Below, piece after piece: positions 36,440-45,447 of a stretch of DNA of 64,000 bases (position 1 is the stretch's first letter; every line of letters begins with the position of its first letter). Location: NCBI GenBank assembly GCA_017993835.1, contig JAGOLX010000022.1, forward strand, positions 1 through 64,000, given 5' to 3'. The stretch is from Phycisphaerae bacterium. GTDB taxonomy: Bacteria; Planctomycetota; Phycisphaerae; Sedimentisphaerales; Anaerobacaceae. Under the pieces are notes generated by a model that was given only the letters and a program-made list of their open reading frames with translations, was not told the origin of the DNA and did not search any database. Made by a program: the position numbers and the translations under genes.

Positions 36440-38269
36440 TTAATAGTCGGGCCAGATTTCATAACCGTCCGGGTTCCGGAGGCACTGCCGGCAGAAGGCG
36501 CGAAAATTCCTCGTGTCTTTGGTCTGCCCAGGCTGGGTCAGGCAGCCGTAGCCTGCCTCCTGAGACAGCCTGCGAACGATCATGTGGTACTCGGCGAGAA
36601 GCCCATCCTGGGCGCCGCCCATTCCTCGCCATTCCTTGCCCAGTTCCAAACAAGTTTGCAGGTTCTTCGGATCCTTCTTCCGAGTCAAGGCAATCGTCCT
36701 GGCGGCCAGCTCGTCGGCATAGGCTTTGGACTTGATGTTCTCCTTCTGCACCTCGTACTGCGCGGGGATCTGAGCCGCGATCTGCTCCAAATTGTCAAAA
36801 TAAGGCTTCAACTCCGGCGAATACTTCTTGCTCATCTGAAGGCACTTCAGCATGGTATCGGCAAATGTTCGATACTCGTCGATCCTGTCCATGTGCCGCG
36901 TGACAAAGTAGACCATGTCGCCGACGGCCCCTTCGATGTACTGCCTCTTCTCGACCTCCTGGCCTTCCTTGAAGACAGCCTCAATGGCCTCGGTGCAGCC
37001 GCATGTGCAGGCGCGACGGATGCCCTCGGCGCCCCTGCGGTGGTGGGTTCGCAGCCTCCGGCCGGGCAGATCGAGGATCGCGTCGCACGTCGGCCGACCC
37101 AGGGTCGATTGCATGATGTCCACAGGGGACCGGGTCGGCGCAGATGCCTCTTGCCCTTCGAGGAAGTAGATCAGCGAATCGCCCTTGGGCGCGACCTTCT
37201 TGCTCAGTCGATAGCAGGTCTTGTCCCCGTCGAACCACACGGGGTACGTATACATGCCGGGCACCCCGCGCCAGATCTGACCCTTCGTGTCGCGGAACGG
37301 AAACCGGGTCTTGAGGCCCGACTCGTCCAACTGCGTAACCCACCGAGCGGCGAAGGGCCGTTTCCAGCCGATGGTCACGTCCTTCTCCAGGAAGGACGCG
37401 GTCAGCGGCTCCCTATGCCAGATGCCGGGTGTCTCCAGGACGGCCAGGTAGACGCTCGCCCCATCGGCCTCGAATTCGATGGACTGAATGCATCGCGCCC
37501 CCTGCTGGGGACCGCCCAATCCAAGCCGCATTTGCTCCTCTTCGTGCTCGCCCTTCGGCCAGGTCATGACCAGCACGCGGTTCTCGCCCGTGAGCAATCC
37601 AAGAAAGAGACTCTCCGCCGGGACATGCAACGTGCTCGCCGAAGGGTATTGGGCCGGAGCGATGATGAGGTCGTCGGCGATGAAGTCCGGCGCCACCCCG
37701 TAGTCAATCGAACTCTGTACGCGGATTCCCTTCGCCTTCGCACCAGGCGTGATCGCGATGGTCTCTGTCCTGTCGAACGCCACGACCGCAGACACGTCCT
37801 TGCCGGACAGAATCTCCAGAGCGACTTCCCCGTCGGTATTGCGCAGAACTGCACAACGATCGCCGTCGGCCTGGAGCAGAGAGATTCCCATGACTTCCTG
37901 GCTTGGGTCGGTTCTCGAATAGACTGCTATCCGTCCCTTGGCCGACTGGAAGACCGCGGTCAGAAGGCCGTTCTCGACGACCGCGTCTCCCCCGAAGGCA
38001 TACTCGCGACCGTAGTAGCCTGGATCGGAGAAGGCCTTGGCGGGATCGGCCTCGAGTGTGAACGGATCGGTGGGCACCGCCTTCCACCTGGTCCTGTTGC
38101 CGATATCGATGGTGTCCCCGAAACGCGACGATGTGTCCCAGACAACGACATTCGTCGGCGTCACACCGGCGCAGACCGCGGACGCTTCAATGACAACAAC
38201 CAACAGAACAGTCCACAAGGTCCCGTACGGCGGGAGCACACGCGACAGAACGCACCGACTCGACTTCAT
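36440..38269 (-). CDS. Large secreted protein of unknown function
   Basis: 609 residues from ATG 38269 (AAGGGA 8 bases upstream). Signal peptide ends near residue 34 (VVVIEASAVCAG). The first ~400 residues are beta-rich (WKAVPTDPFTLEADP, GGDAVVENGLLTAVFQS), resembling a glycan-binding or hydrolase-like sandwich. A TCGCTEA Cys-rich spot (about residue 435) precedes a helical C-terminal part with several Cys (CLQMSKKY, CRQCLRNPDGYEIW). I do not recognise the family. First gene of an operon with the SUMF1-like lipoprotein and MATE. Confidence 0.8.
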   Translation of the reverse strand: MKSSRCVLSRVLPPYGTLWTVLLVVVIEASAVCAGVTPTNVVVWDTSSRFGDTIDIGNRTRWKAVPTDPFTLEADPAKAFSDPGYYGREYAFGGDAVVENGLLTAVFQSAKGRIAVYSRTDPSQEVMGISLLQADGDRCAVLRNTDGEVALEILSGKDVSAVVAFDRTETIAITPGAKAKGIRVQSSIDYGVAPDFIADDLIIAPAQYPSASTLHVPAESLFLGLLTGENRVLVMTWPKGEHEEEQMRLGLGGPQQGARCIQSIEFEADGASVYLAVLETPGIWHREPLTASFLEKDVTIGWKRPFAARWVTQLDESGLKTRFPFRDTKGQIWRGVPGMYTYPVWFDGDKTCYRLSKKVAPKGDSLIYFLEGQEASAPTRSPVDIMQSTLGRPTCDAILDLPGRRLRTHHRRGAEGIRRACTCGCTEAIEAVFKEGQEVEKRQYIEGAVGDMVYFVTRHMDRIDEYRTFADTMLKCLQMSKKYSPELKPYFDNLEQIAAQIPAQYEVQKENIKSKAYADELAARTIALTRKKDPKNLQTCLELGKEWRGMGGAQDGLLAEYHMIVRRLSQEAGYGCLTQPGQTKDTRNFRAFCRQCLRNPDGYEIWPDY

Positions 38270-38306
38270 ACTCAATGTCCCTTCATTGGGCTATGGATAG
38301 CACTGC

Positions 38307-38334
38307 ATCGTAGCCCAAATCCGGGAAGAATCAA
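38307..38334 (-). promoter_or_regulatory. Promoter of the unknown - SUMF1-like - MATE operon
   Basis: Minus strand TTGATT - 16 bases - TACGAT, start about 30 bases before the ATG at 38269. Confidence 0.6.
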
Positions 38335-38346
38335 GAGCAAGGTGCA

Positions 38347-38961
38347 TTATGCGGCGTCTCGCGTCCGGCGCCGCAGGTGCAATCCGGCGTACCCCAGGCC
38401 GATGCAGCCGAGGAGCACCGCGCCGGGGACAGGGACAACGGAGCAGACACCTGCATTGTCAAGAATCACCGTAGACCACGACAGATCATCACGGCCCATG
38501 AGACGGAACTCGAGTCCATACGAGCCTGTAGCATCCACCGGATCGGTCTGGGCCCACGTGAACTCGTCCAAGGGTCCGTATCGTGATGAGTACTCGAAGA
38601 CCTTCTCTGCGTCCAACCAGACCTGAAACAGGTCACACTCCACCGATTCCCCTATGAAGACGAACTCGAAACATATCGCCTCCCCTTCGCTCAGAGTGAC
38701 CGCAGTCTCATGGGTGAAGCGGACCGTGCTCCAAGCGTCATCGTAGTCGATGTGATTCTCCTCAAGTCTGACAACATGATTGCCTTCGTCACCCAACTCA
38801 AAGAAGACATGCTCGGAACTATCCGCGGGAACAGTCCAGCCAGTACCCCCGTTCTCGAAGTTCCCATTCTCTATCAGGTCCGCCTGAACCAACGTTGTGC
38901 AGACGAGAAGAATTGCCAGTGCGGAGGCGAGTACCCAGTTCGTCATCCTTGACCGTTTCAT
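38347..38961 (-). CDS. PEP-CTERM-like secreted protein with a jelly-roll domain
   Basis: 204 residues from ATG 38961 (GGAAGGAG upstream). Signal peptide to about residue 27. The middle begins DLIENGNFENGGTGW, the usual opening of carbohydrate-binding-like jelly rolls, and runs as alternating strands. The C-terminus VPVPGAVLLGCIGLGYAG then a hydrophobic helix and RRRTRD is a P-x-PGA-type sorting tail. Exosortase-like enzymes remove such tails and anchor the protein; none is encoded in the window. Own transcript likely. Confidence 0.85.
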   Translation of the reverse strand: MKRSRMTNWVLASALAILLVCTTLVQADLIENGNFENGGTGWTVPADSSEHVFFELGDEGNHVVRLEENHIDYDDAWSTVRFTHETAVTLSEGEAICFEFVFIGESVECDLFQVWLDAEKVFEYSSRYGPLDEFTWAQTDPVDATGSYGLEFRLMGRDDLSWSTVILDNAGVCSVVPVPGAVLLGCIGLGYAGLHLRRRTRDAA

Positions 38962-39164
38962 CTTGTCTCCTTCCGTTTGCGGCAACCACCGTTGTCCGAG
39001 TCTCCGGCCGCAAGAACCGGCATTCACACAGCGCCCCGCTCGACGCCGCGGGACGGTATGCGACAAATGACATTCCGAACACATGTTCCGCCGTATTATC
39101 GGGCATGTCAAGGAGCATTTCACAGAAAATGTGAACAAATCCTGTGTGCCGCGAGGGTCGCGCC

Positions 39165-42100
39165 CTATTCGTACCGCGCGGCGATTTCCTGCGGGCCTCG
39201 GAGCGTACCCGGAAGAATGATCCACTCCTTCTCGCGGTCGATCCGGTCATAGGGCTTGCCGTTGAGCAGGACACTCAGCAGCGGCTTGTCCTGGGGATGG
39301 CGGATGCGGAGGTAAATCATCCTGGGCTCGTTTCGAGCGGGCGGGTCGAGCGTGACCTTGACGACCCCCTCGGCCGTCCGCGACTCCCACTGGGCCGAGA
39401 GCGGGCCAAAGTGCGAGGCTGCCCGCTCGATGCCGATCCTGTTTCCATTCGCCAGCCAGTAGCGAGGGATCGCCTGGCCGAGGTAGAGGTCGTTTCCCCG
39501 CTCGTTCACGAACATCAATCGCAGCCAGTAGGTGGACTGGGCCTCGTCGGAGGTCTTGAAATGGTCGCCTCGCGGGTAGCCCAGTTCGGGCAGCGAGTGC
39601 TCGTTGCACATGCGGATCTCGGGGTAGAACGCGGAGGCAAAGCCGTTGAAGTAGGCGCGGAGGTAGTGCTTGACGTCGTCGCGCCACAGGTAGGGCAACG
39701 GGCCGTCGAGCAGATTCGCCTGCATGGAGAAGCCGCCGCGGGAGAACCAGAAGGCATCGTAGGCGGGGATCGCGTAGCCGTAGCGATCCGAGATATAGAG
39801 ATTGTCCTCGTAGTCCTTGAGCACCCAACGGGTCTCCGGGGCGTCGGGGGCCAGCAGGCCGTAGGCAGGCAGAAAGAGCGGTCCTTCGAGCGTCTCACGG
39901 AGCCAGCCGTGCGCCCGTCCTCGCTCGTAGAGCCGCGAGGGGATCTTCGGGACATAGGTCCCGTCCCGCAGCCGGACCACCGGGCAGAGAACCCGCGATT
40001 CCGTGATGCCCCGCATGAAGTCTTCATAGTAGGCTCGCGCCTCGGTCTGCAATCGCCTGCCCTCAGGATGGCCGAAATCCGCCAGGGCGTCGGCGAGGGC
40101 GCGGAATCCCCAGACCGTCGCGCTGTTCGTCGCCAGCCAGTTCCAGTAGTCGGTGACGTCTTCCAGCGAGCCGGCGGGCAGCCACCCGTATTCAAGCGGC
40201 CGACTCCCGTCCGGCCTCGCGGTCATGGAGGCTCGTCGTTCGCGAATGACCCATTCGCACGACTTGACCAGGCCCGGCGCAGCCCTGTCCATCCACTCCC
40301 GGTCGCGGGTGAACTGCCAGTGCTGGGCCATACCCCACATGACGTAGCCGTGGCTCTTGTTGTAGCCGCCGGTCTCGTGGCCGCCGGCCCCGTAGAACTG
40401 GCCCTCGGCGCTCTGGAAATTGCCGGGCATGGCGACTGTGCCCTGGTAGTGCAGAAAGGCATCGTAGTTGCGCCGTGCCTGATCGTGGTAACCCCGCCGA
40501 TCGAGGTCGCTGACCATCATGATCGACTCGTTCGGGTAGACGCCATAGTGGAACGTGCCCACGTGCGCGTGGAGGTAGTCGGTGTCCAGCTCCTTGAAGC
40601 AGTTGACGAGCAGGTGCCGCAGATGGGACTTGTAGAAGTCGTTCAGCCAGGGTTCGGGCGTCGTGATCTGCGTCCCCTCGGCGGTTAGATCCCGCCAGAA
40701 TGCACACACCCGCTTCGTTTCGGCCGCGAAATCGAGGCCGCGGACGGCCTGGATCTCCTCGTCTCCGGCTAATGTGATGGAGGGAATTGCCACATGGAGT
40801 GTCCTGCTCTGACCGGGCTTGAGGTCCGCGGTCCATTTCACCGCCCGCCCCTCCTGCACGAGGCTCCCCTGCCCGCCGATCAGGAAACGAAGCCGCTCGC
40901 CCGCCCCGGAGACAGCAAGGACACGATCCTCCTTGAGAATCAGCTTCTCGCTGCCGCCGGCATCGGTGTCAAATCGCAAGGCAGCCACGGCCTCCTGCGA
41001 TTCGGACGTATTGACCGCTCGCACCTGCACGAGAAGGACCGTGGGCGTATCCAGGGCAATGTCCCCCAGTTTGGGGGCGGTCAGGACCGTCTTCTGCTCG
41101 TAGTAGAGGGGCCCCTCCTGCCACCAGGTCCGCAGTACGGGCAGGAAACCTTCCGCCAGTTCGCGCCCGCCGCGAAGCTCCTCGCGGGGAAAGCCGAACG
41201 AGACCCGCAACCAGTCGCCCTTCCAGAGTTTGCGATCGCTGTCGCGAGGGCTCCGCTGCACATCGAACCACCGGCGGACCGAGGTGAGTTCGATCTCGCC
41301 ATTGGGACTCTGACGCACCGTGTTGCGGTTGCCAGGCAGGCCGTGTACGAAGTACAGTGGACGCTTGAGCGGCATGTCGTCCCAGGCCTGCGAGAGCGTC
41401 TGCTCCTCTTCGGCGGCTACCCGGTCGTAGACAGTCTGGCCACCAAATTCACGTTTGACGGCATCTCGATAGCCTTCAAGAGAGATGGAATCGTCGGCGA
41501 TCGTCACGAGCATCCCAAGGTCGTCCACGAGAATACGATCTCCTCTGGCGATCTCGTCGGCCGCGAAGGAGAAGGGTCTCGTGCTCGAACGGATCGTGAC
41601 GACCGTCCGGTCATAGCGGCCGTCGATGGGATCGGCGGCCATGACGAGATCGGCTTCGATCCCCACCGCCTCCGATTGCTTCAACGTCCATCCGAAATCG
41701 GCACCAACTTCGGCGGTCCCATCGATGGCCCGGGTGCCAAGAACCCGCCCGTTGAACACCTCGATACGCCCCGATTCGATGCCGCTTGTCCGGAAGGTCG
41801 GTTCCTGCGGCCGACCGAACTGGATTCGCACCCGCAGCGGCCTGCACACGGCGTCCGTGTACACGCGGAACCGCGAGGGAGCGGATGTCCCCATGTTGCA
41901 CACGCGAATCGCGAGGGTCTTGCGGTAAGAGACACCCTGGTCACCGACTTGCTCGATCTCGTCCGAGGAAACTGGTGCAAAGGTGAACTCGCGCCCACCC
42001 GGCGTCTTCTTGACCTCGCCCTTGGCTGTGATCCACCGTCCGTTGGTCCAGTCGTCCATGGCGTCCCAGCCGACGCCGCCGGCACCGCGTTCGACAATCA

Positions 42101-42371
42101 GCGGATCGGCCGTGCCGTCCCAGACCCGATGCCAGTACTGAAGGCGAAGACTCACGGCATCCGCAGGCGCCTGCCCCGCATCGAACTCGACGACCACCCG
42201 ACGGATCTTGCGAGGCTCGGCCCAGCGTATGCCGTACGCAGAGTCCTTCGCGTCAGCCGTGCGGAAACCGAACGGCGCGATGTCGAAAGGAGCGACGGGC
42301 GAGTAGTCACTGGCCAACAACCCTGCGGGAGCGAAAAGCAACATCGACGTGTACACCAGAGCGGTTCTCAT
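39165..42371 (-). CDS. Large secreted six-hairpin (alpha/alpha-6) glycosidase-like protein
   Basis: 1068 residues from ATG 42371. Signal peptide to about residue 21 (LLFAPAGLLASDYS). About 20-560 are beta-rich domains. From about 580 (PEPWLNDFYKSHLRHLLVNC) the repeated helix pattern with conserved aromatics and acids (FHYGVYPNESIMMVSDLDRR, GYVMWGMAQHWQFTRDREWM, YGWLPAGSLEDVTDYWNW) matches six-hairpin glycosidases, followed by a C-terminal beta domain. Asp/Glu pairs fit acid/base roles, but I cannot place it in a named GH family. Likely acts on plant or algal glycans. An ATG 10 codons upstream is an alternative start. Confidence 0.8.
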   Translation of the reverse strand: MRTALVYTSMLLFAPAGLLASDYSPVAPFDIAPFGFRTADAKDSAYGIRWAEPRKIRRVVVEFDAGQAPADAVSLRLQYWHRVWDGTADPLIVERGAGGVGWDAMDDWTNGRWITAKGEVKKTPGGREFTFAPVSSDEIEQVGDQGVSYRKTLAIRVCNMGTSAPSRFRVYTDAVCRPLRVRIQFGRPQEPTFRTSGIESGRIEVFNGRVLGTRAIDGTAEVGADFGWTLKQSEAVGIEADLVMAADPIDGRYDRTVVTIRSSTRPFSFAADEIARGDRILVDDLGMLVTIADDSISLEGYRDAVKREFGGQTVYDRVAAEEEQTLSQAWDDMPLKRPLYFVHGLPGNRNTVRQSPNGEIELTSVRRWFDVQRSPRDSDRKLWKGDWLRVSFGFPREELRGGRELAEGFLPVLRTWWQEGPLYYEQKTVLTAPKLGDIALDTPTVLLVQVRAVNTSESQEAVAALRFDTDAGGSEKLILKEDRVLAVSGAGERLRFLIGGQGSLVQEGRAVKWTADLKPGQSRTLHVAIPSITLAGDEEIQAVRGLDFAAETKRVCAFWRDLTAEGTQITTPEPWLNDFYKSHLRHLLVNCFKELDTDYLHAHVGTFHYGVYPNESIMMVSDLDRRGYHDQARRNYDAFLHYQGTVAMPGNFQSAEGQFYGAGGHETGGYNKSHGYVMWGMAQHWQFTRDREWMDRAAPGLVKSCEWVIRERRASMTARPDGSRPLEYGWLPAGSLEDVTDYWNWLATNSATVWGFRALADALADFGHPEGRRLQTEARAYYEDFMRGITESRVLCPVVRLRDGTYVPKIPSRLYERGRAHGWLRETLEGPLFLPAYGLLAPDAPETRWVLKDYEDNLYISDRYGYAIPAYDAFWFSRGGFSMQANLLDGPLPYLWRDDVKHYLRAYFNGFASAFYPEIRMCNEHSLPELGYPRGDHFKTSDEAQSTYWLRLMFVNERGNDLYLGQAIPRYWLANGNRIGIERAASHFGPLSAQWESRTAEGVVKVTLDPPARNEPRMIYLRIRHPQDKPLLSVLLNGKPYDRIDREKEWIILPGTLRGPQEIAARYE

Positions 42372-42431
42372 CTTTTTTGCGTCCTTTCGACGAATAGTCA
42401 CTGGTCCCAGGCTCGTGTGATGCCGAGCACC

Positions 42432-42459
42432 ATACTACCGGTTTGTCAACGCGGATCAA
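42432..42459 (-). promoter_or_regulatory. Possible promoter of the six-hairpin glycosidase-like gene
   Basis: Minus strand TTGATC - 16 bases - TAGTAT, start about 55 bases before ATG 42371. An overlapping TTGACA in the spacer is too close to the same -10 to be its partner. Confidence 0.5.
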
Positions 42460-42532
42460 GATCGCACATCCAGGGGCTTGCGGACACCGACGCCGGCGGC
42501 TACTCTTTGGAGATTCAAAGGAGGTCGTGATT

Positions 42533-43483
42533 ATGAATATCAGACTCATCGGTCTGTCGATGTCGGTGGTTATCGGCTGGTCCTGCGCAGCGATGGCCGC
42601 GGGTCCGTCCGACGCTGTCGCTGCCAGGAAGAAGGTCGTGTTCCTGCCGGGCCGCCAGAGTCACGGCTGGAGCGGCCACGCCTACACCGCTGATTGCAGG
42701 CTGCTGGCCGGAATCCTCAACGAGAATGTGCCGCAGATCACGGCACGAGTAATCGAAGGCGGCTGGCCGAAAGACGTTAAGGTCATCGAGGACGCCGCCG
42801 CGATTGTGGTCGCCTGCGACGGCAACGGCCTGCTCGGTCCCGAATCGAACTGGAAGACTCTCGACGATCTGGCCCGAAAAGGCGTGGGCATCGCCTTCCT
42901 GCACTATGCCCTCGACCCCGGCGACGAATATGGCAAGTACCTCCTGGACTGGATCGGCGGGTACTACAGGCAGCACTGGTCGATCAACCCGTCCTGGCGT
43001 GCCGAGTTCAAGGCATTACCCGAGCACCCGATCACGCGAGGCGTCAAGGCGTTCCGCATCCATGACGAATGGTACTATCACATGCGGTTCCGCGACGAGA
43101 TGACAGGCGTTACCCCCATCCTGACCGCCGTGCCGCCCGACAGCACCCGCAAGGGCGAGGATGGTCCCCACAGCGGCAACCCGACGGTTCGCGCTCGTAT
43201 GGGCATGGCCGAGCACGTCGCGTGGGCGTATGAACGCCCGGAGGGCGGCCGGGGCTTCGGCTGCACCGGCGGCCACACCCACTGGGTCTACGCACAGAAC
43301 GACTTCCGCAAGCTGATGCTCAATGCGGTGTGCTGGATCGCACGTGTCGACGTCCCGCTGGAAGGGATTCCTACGAGAACACCGACCGTGGAAGAAATGG
43401 AGTCCGGCCTGGAGGGCGACCGCCCACAAGACTGGACGCGTGAAAGGACCCGCGAGGTCATCGAGCAGATGAATCGGCCATGA
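42533..43483 (+). CDS. Secreted ThuA-like (trehalose-utilisation type) domain protein
   Basis: 316 residues from ATG 42533 (AGGAGGT upstream). Signal peptide to about residue 23. The ThuA fold, a class-I glutamine-amidotransferase-like alpha/beta domain, begins RKKVVFLPGRQSHGWSGHAY and continues with AAIVVACDGNGL, GVGIAFLHYALDPGDEYG and CTGGHTHWVYAQNDFRKLML. In planctomycetes such proteins occur with sugar-degradation genes, but their reaction is unproven. It is divergent from the large glycosidase gene, which suggests a shared theme. Confidence 0.88.
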   Translation: MNIRLIGLSMSVVIGWSCAAMAAGPSDAVAARKKVVFLPGRQSHGWSGHAYTADCRLLAGILNENVPQITARVIEGGWPKDVKVIEDAAAIVVACDGNGLLGPESNWKTLDDLARKGVGIAFLHYALDPGDEYGKYLLDWIGGYYRQHWSINPSWRAEFKALPEHPITRGVKAFRIHDEWYYHMRFRDEMTGVTPILTAVPPDSTRKGEDGPHSGNPTVRARMGMAEHVAWAYERPEGGRGFGCTGGHTHWVYAQNDFRKLMLNAVCWIARVDVPLEGIPTRTPTVEEMESGLEGDRPQDWTRERTREVIEQMNRP

Positions 43484-43520
43484 CAGGGGAATTCGCCTCG
43501 CAGCCCTGCGCGATTAGCCC

Positions 43521-44192
43521 TCAGAACTCGTTGTCGGCCGGCCCTTGGATCCCCGCCGGGTTCCCGTAGGCCACGACGCGGTCCGGCAAATCCCGCACGA
43601 CCACGGATCCCGCGCCGACCAGAGTGGCGTCCCCAATAGTCAGCTTGTCTCGCAGCGTGGAGCCAATGCCGATCCAGCTTCTCGCTCCAATGCGGGTCCG
43701 TCCTCCGATGGAAACGCCTGGACAGATGTGCGTGCCGTCGCCCACCGTACACTCATGACACACGATCGCGCCGCTGTTCACAATACAGGCGCTGCCAATA
43801 CGGCAAGCCGCGGAGATAATCGCGCCGGGCATGACAACCGTTCCCTCTCCGACCACGGCCGTCGACACAACAACGGCCGACGCGTGGACGAGCGTGGGCA
43901 GTGCGAAGCCCATGGCCCGAACGCGCGTCGCCACCGCCAGTCGCCCCGAGCAATGCCCGAATCCCAAGGCAATATGGAGAATCCCTTGGGACTTCATCCA
44001 GTCCAAGGCTTCCTCTCCACCGAGAATCGTGCTGTCGCAGAACGCCTCGCCCTTGCGCGATGGGTTCACATTGTCGATGAACCCTGCGATCTCGTACGGG
44101 CTGTGCTGTCGCACGATCTCGGCCACAACGAGTGCGTGCCCTGATGCGCCCCAAATGACCAAGGGTACTGTGGTCGTACTACGAATCGTCAT
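43521..44192 (-). CDS. NeuD/PglD-like sugar O- or N-acyltransferase
   Basis: 223 residues. The N-terminal Rossmann-like part (VPLVIWGASGHALVVAEIVR) and the left-handed beta-helix of hexapeptide repeats (about 105-205: VVGEGTVVMPGAIISAACRIGS, GARSWIGIGSTLRDK) are the architecture of NeuD/PglD acetyltransferases that modify nucleotide sugars for surface glycans. The catalytic-site segment with His (AIVCHECTVGDG) is present. Stands alone, convergent with the ThuA gene; the nucleotide-sugar dehydrogenase 2.4 kb away could be in the same pathway. Confidence 0.88.
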   Translation of the reverse strand: MTIRSTTTVPLVIWGASGHALVVAEIVRQHSPYEIAGFIDNVNPSRKGEAFCDSTILGGEEALDWMKSQGILHIALGFGHCSGRLAVATRVRAMGFALPTLVHASAVVVSTAVVGEGTVVMPGAIISAACRIGSACIVNSGAIVCHECTVGDGTHICPGVSIGGRTRIGARSWIGIGSTLRDKLTIGDATLVGAGSVVVRDLPDRVVAYGNPAGIQGPADNEF

Positions 44193-44277
44193 AGCTCACT
44201 GTCCCTGTATCTGCATCAGCTCCTCGCTCGGGATCATCCCAAGGGCCCGATCCGACTCCGTGGAGAGGATCGGTGGG

Positions 44278-44306
44278 ATTCTACAGGTCCCGGATTGTCG
44301 TGTCCA
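44278..44306 (-). promoter_or_regulatory. Promoter of the NeuD-like gene
   Basis: Minus strand TGGACA - 17 bases - TAGAAT, leader about 80 bases. Confidence 0.55.
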
Positions 44307-44395
44307 GTTCCTGCACAGGTTAATCTGTGACGGCAAATGGTCGATAACCAACTGGACGAATTCGGCCATACTGTACTGAATCGAAGGAACAAGTC

Positions 44396-44758
44396 GTGGA
44401 GACAATGCTGCTGGAACCGAGGAGTTGTGCCTCGCAAAGCAAGAAGTGCCCCTTCTGTGCGGAGGACATCCAGTCGGAGGCGATCAAATGCCGTTTTTGT
44501 GGCGAATTCCTGGATCACCCGCACCCATCGCGGCGGGGGTCGAAATGGTACTTTTCCACCTCGGCGGTGGTCATGGCGGTCCTCTGTCTTGGGCCGTTCG
44601 CCCTGCCGCTGGTCTGGCTCAATCCACGCTATCGAATGGTGTCCAAACTGCTTGCGACAGTATGCATCCTCGGCCTGACCGTCGGTCTGTGCTACCTCAC
44701 GATGAACACGTATGCGAGACTCACCGAGCAGATCCGGGCCCTGGGTACAGGCGGATGA
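44396..44758 (+). CDS. Small membrane protein with an N-terminal zinc ribbon
   Basis: 120 residues from GTG 44396 (AAGGA 7 bases upstream); an ATG at 44405 is possible. Residues 18-38 read CPFCAEDIQSEAIKCRFCG, a CxxC-x11-CxxC zinc ribbon of the kind found in UPF0547-type proteins. Two membrane helices follow (about 55-75 and 83-102). The ribbon would face the cytoplasm. Function unknown. Single gene with no close neighbour on the same strand before the tRNA. Confidence 0.8.
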   Translation: METMLLEPRSCASQSKKCPFCAEDIQSEAIKCRFCGEFLDHPHPSRRGSKWYFSTSAVVMAVLCLGPFALPLVWLNPRYRMVSKLLATVCILGLTVGLCYLTMNTYARLTEQIRALGTGG

Positions 44759-44906
44759 TCGCCCGAGTGGCTGTGTCCGGCGTGTGTGCACTCCGGGAGC
44801 AGTAGAGGTCCTTCTCGTTCGTAACTGCTTACCCTCCAAATGTTTGCGACCATTCTGGGTCGTCCCCCGTTATCGGCATATCCCCGTTCGCCAGCGGACG
44901 ATGGAC

Positions 44907-44935
44907 TTGCAGAAACTCCGCTGGTGGTGTAGAGT
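44907..44935 (+). promoter_or_regulatory. Promoter of the tRNA-Ser gene
   Basis: TTGCAG - 17 bases - TAGAGT, about 57 bases before the mature tRNA 5' end. Confidence 0.55.
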
Positions 44936-44998
44936 AGCAGCAGGCTCGCCGGGGGCGGGGCCTCCAGTGCGTCGCCGGCATCCCCGGTAGTCCAGAAT

Positions 44999-45083
44999 GG
45001 AGCAGTGGCCGAGTGGCTTAAGGCGACGGTCTTGAAAACCGTTGTGTCGAAAGGCACCGGGGGTTCGAATCCCTCCTGCTCCG
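44999..45083 (+). tRNA. tRNA-Ser (anticodon UGA)
   Basis: An 85-base cloverleaf: acceptor GGAGCAG/CTGCTCC with discriminator G, D-stem GCC/GGC, anticodon stem ACGGT/ACCGT around loop CTTGAAA (TGA at 45033-45035), a long class-II variable arm, and T-arm GGGGG-TTCGAAT-CCCTC. The long variable arm and UGA anticodon identify serine. CCA is not encoded. No integrase or att-like repeat is next to it. Confidence 0.97.
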
Positions 45084-45144
45084 ATCGCGGGACAGCACAA
45101 GTGCAGGCAGCCGCAAAATGTGCGATTGAATCTGCAAAAAAGAC

Positions 45145-45174
45145 TTGACATCGGATCGCACCACTCGCTATACT
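45145..45174 (+). promoter_or_regulatory. Sigma-70-type promoter with a long leader to the PEP-CTERM-like gene
   Basis: TTGACA - 18 bases - TATACT. Predicted start near 45181, leaving a leader of about 265 bases before the ATG at 45448. The 364-base gap (45084-45447) otherwise holds only that leader, which has an unused GGGAGGAGG (45186-45194) but no start codon after it and no riboswitch I can name. Confidence 0.8.
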
Positions 45175-45447
45175 AGGGGCGCTTCAGGGAGGAGGTCCAA
45201 GTAACCTGGGGCTGGCACAAGGGATTGCGCGTGTAGGTGGGTTCACGGTCTGCACTCGGATTCTTCGTGTCGAGCCGCTGCTAAGGCGGGCAGCGTTCAT
45301 CGAGAAAACGTAAGAGCCAGTTGCTGAGCCCAGAGCAAGAAGGAGATTGCTGCGAGGCCCAGACGCTGGGGCGGGAGAAATTGTCGAAGTGGCCAGGCTT
45401 CGAACGTAGAAAATCGTGTTTTGTGGAATCGAAGGTGAGGTGAAGAA

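Noticed and set aside
44999-45083. Integration site or genomic island at tRNA-Ser
   Set aside because: No integrase, no repeat of the tRNA 3' end and no compositional break nearby.
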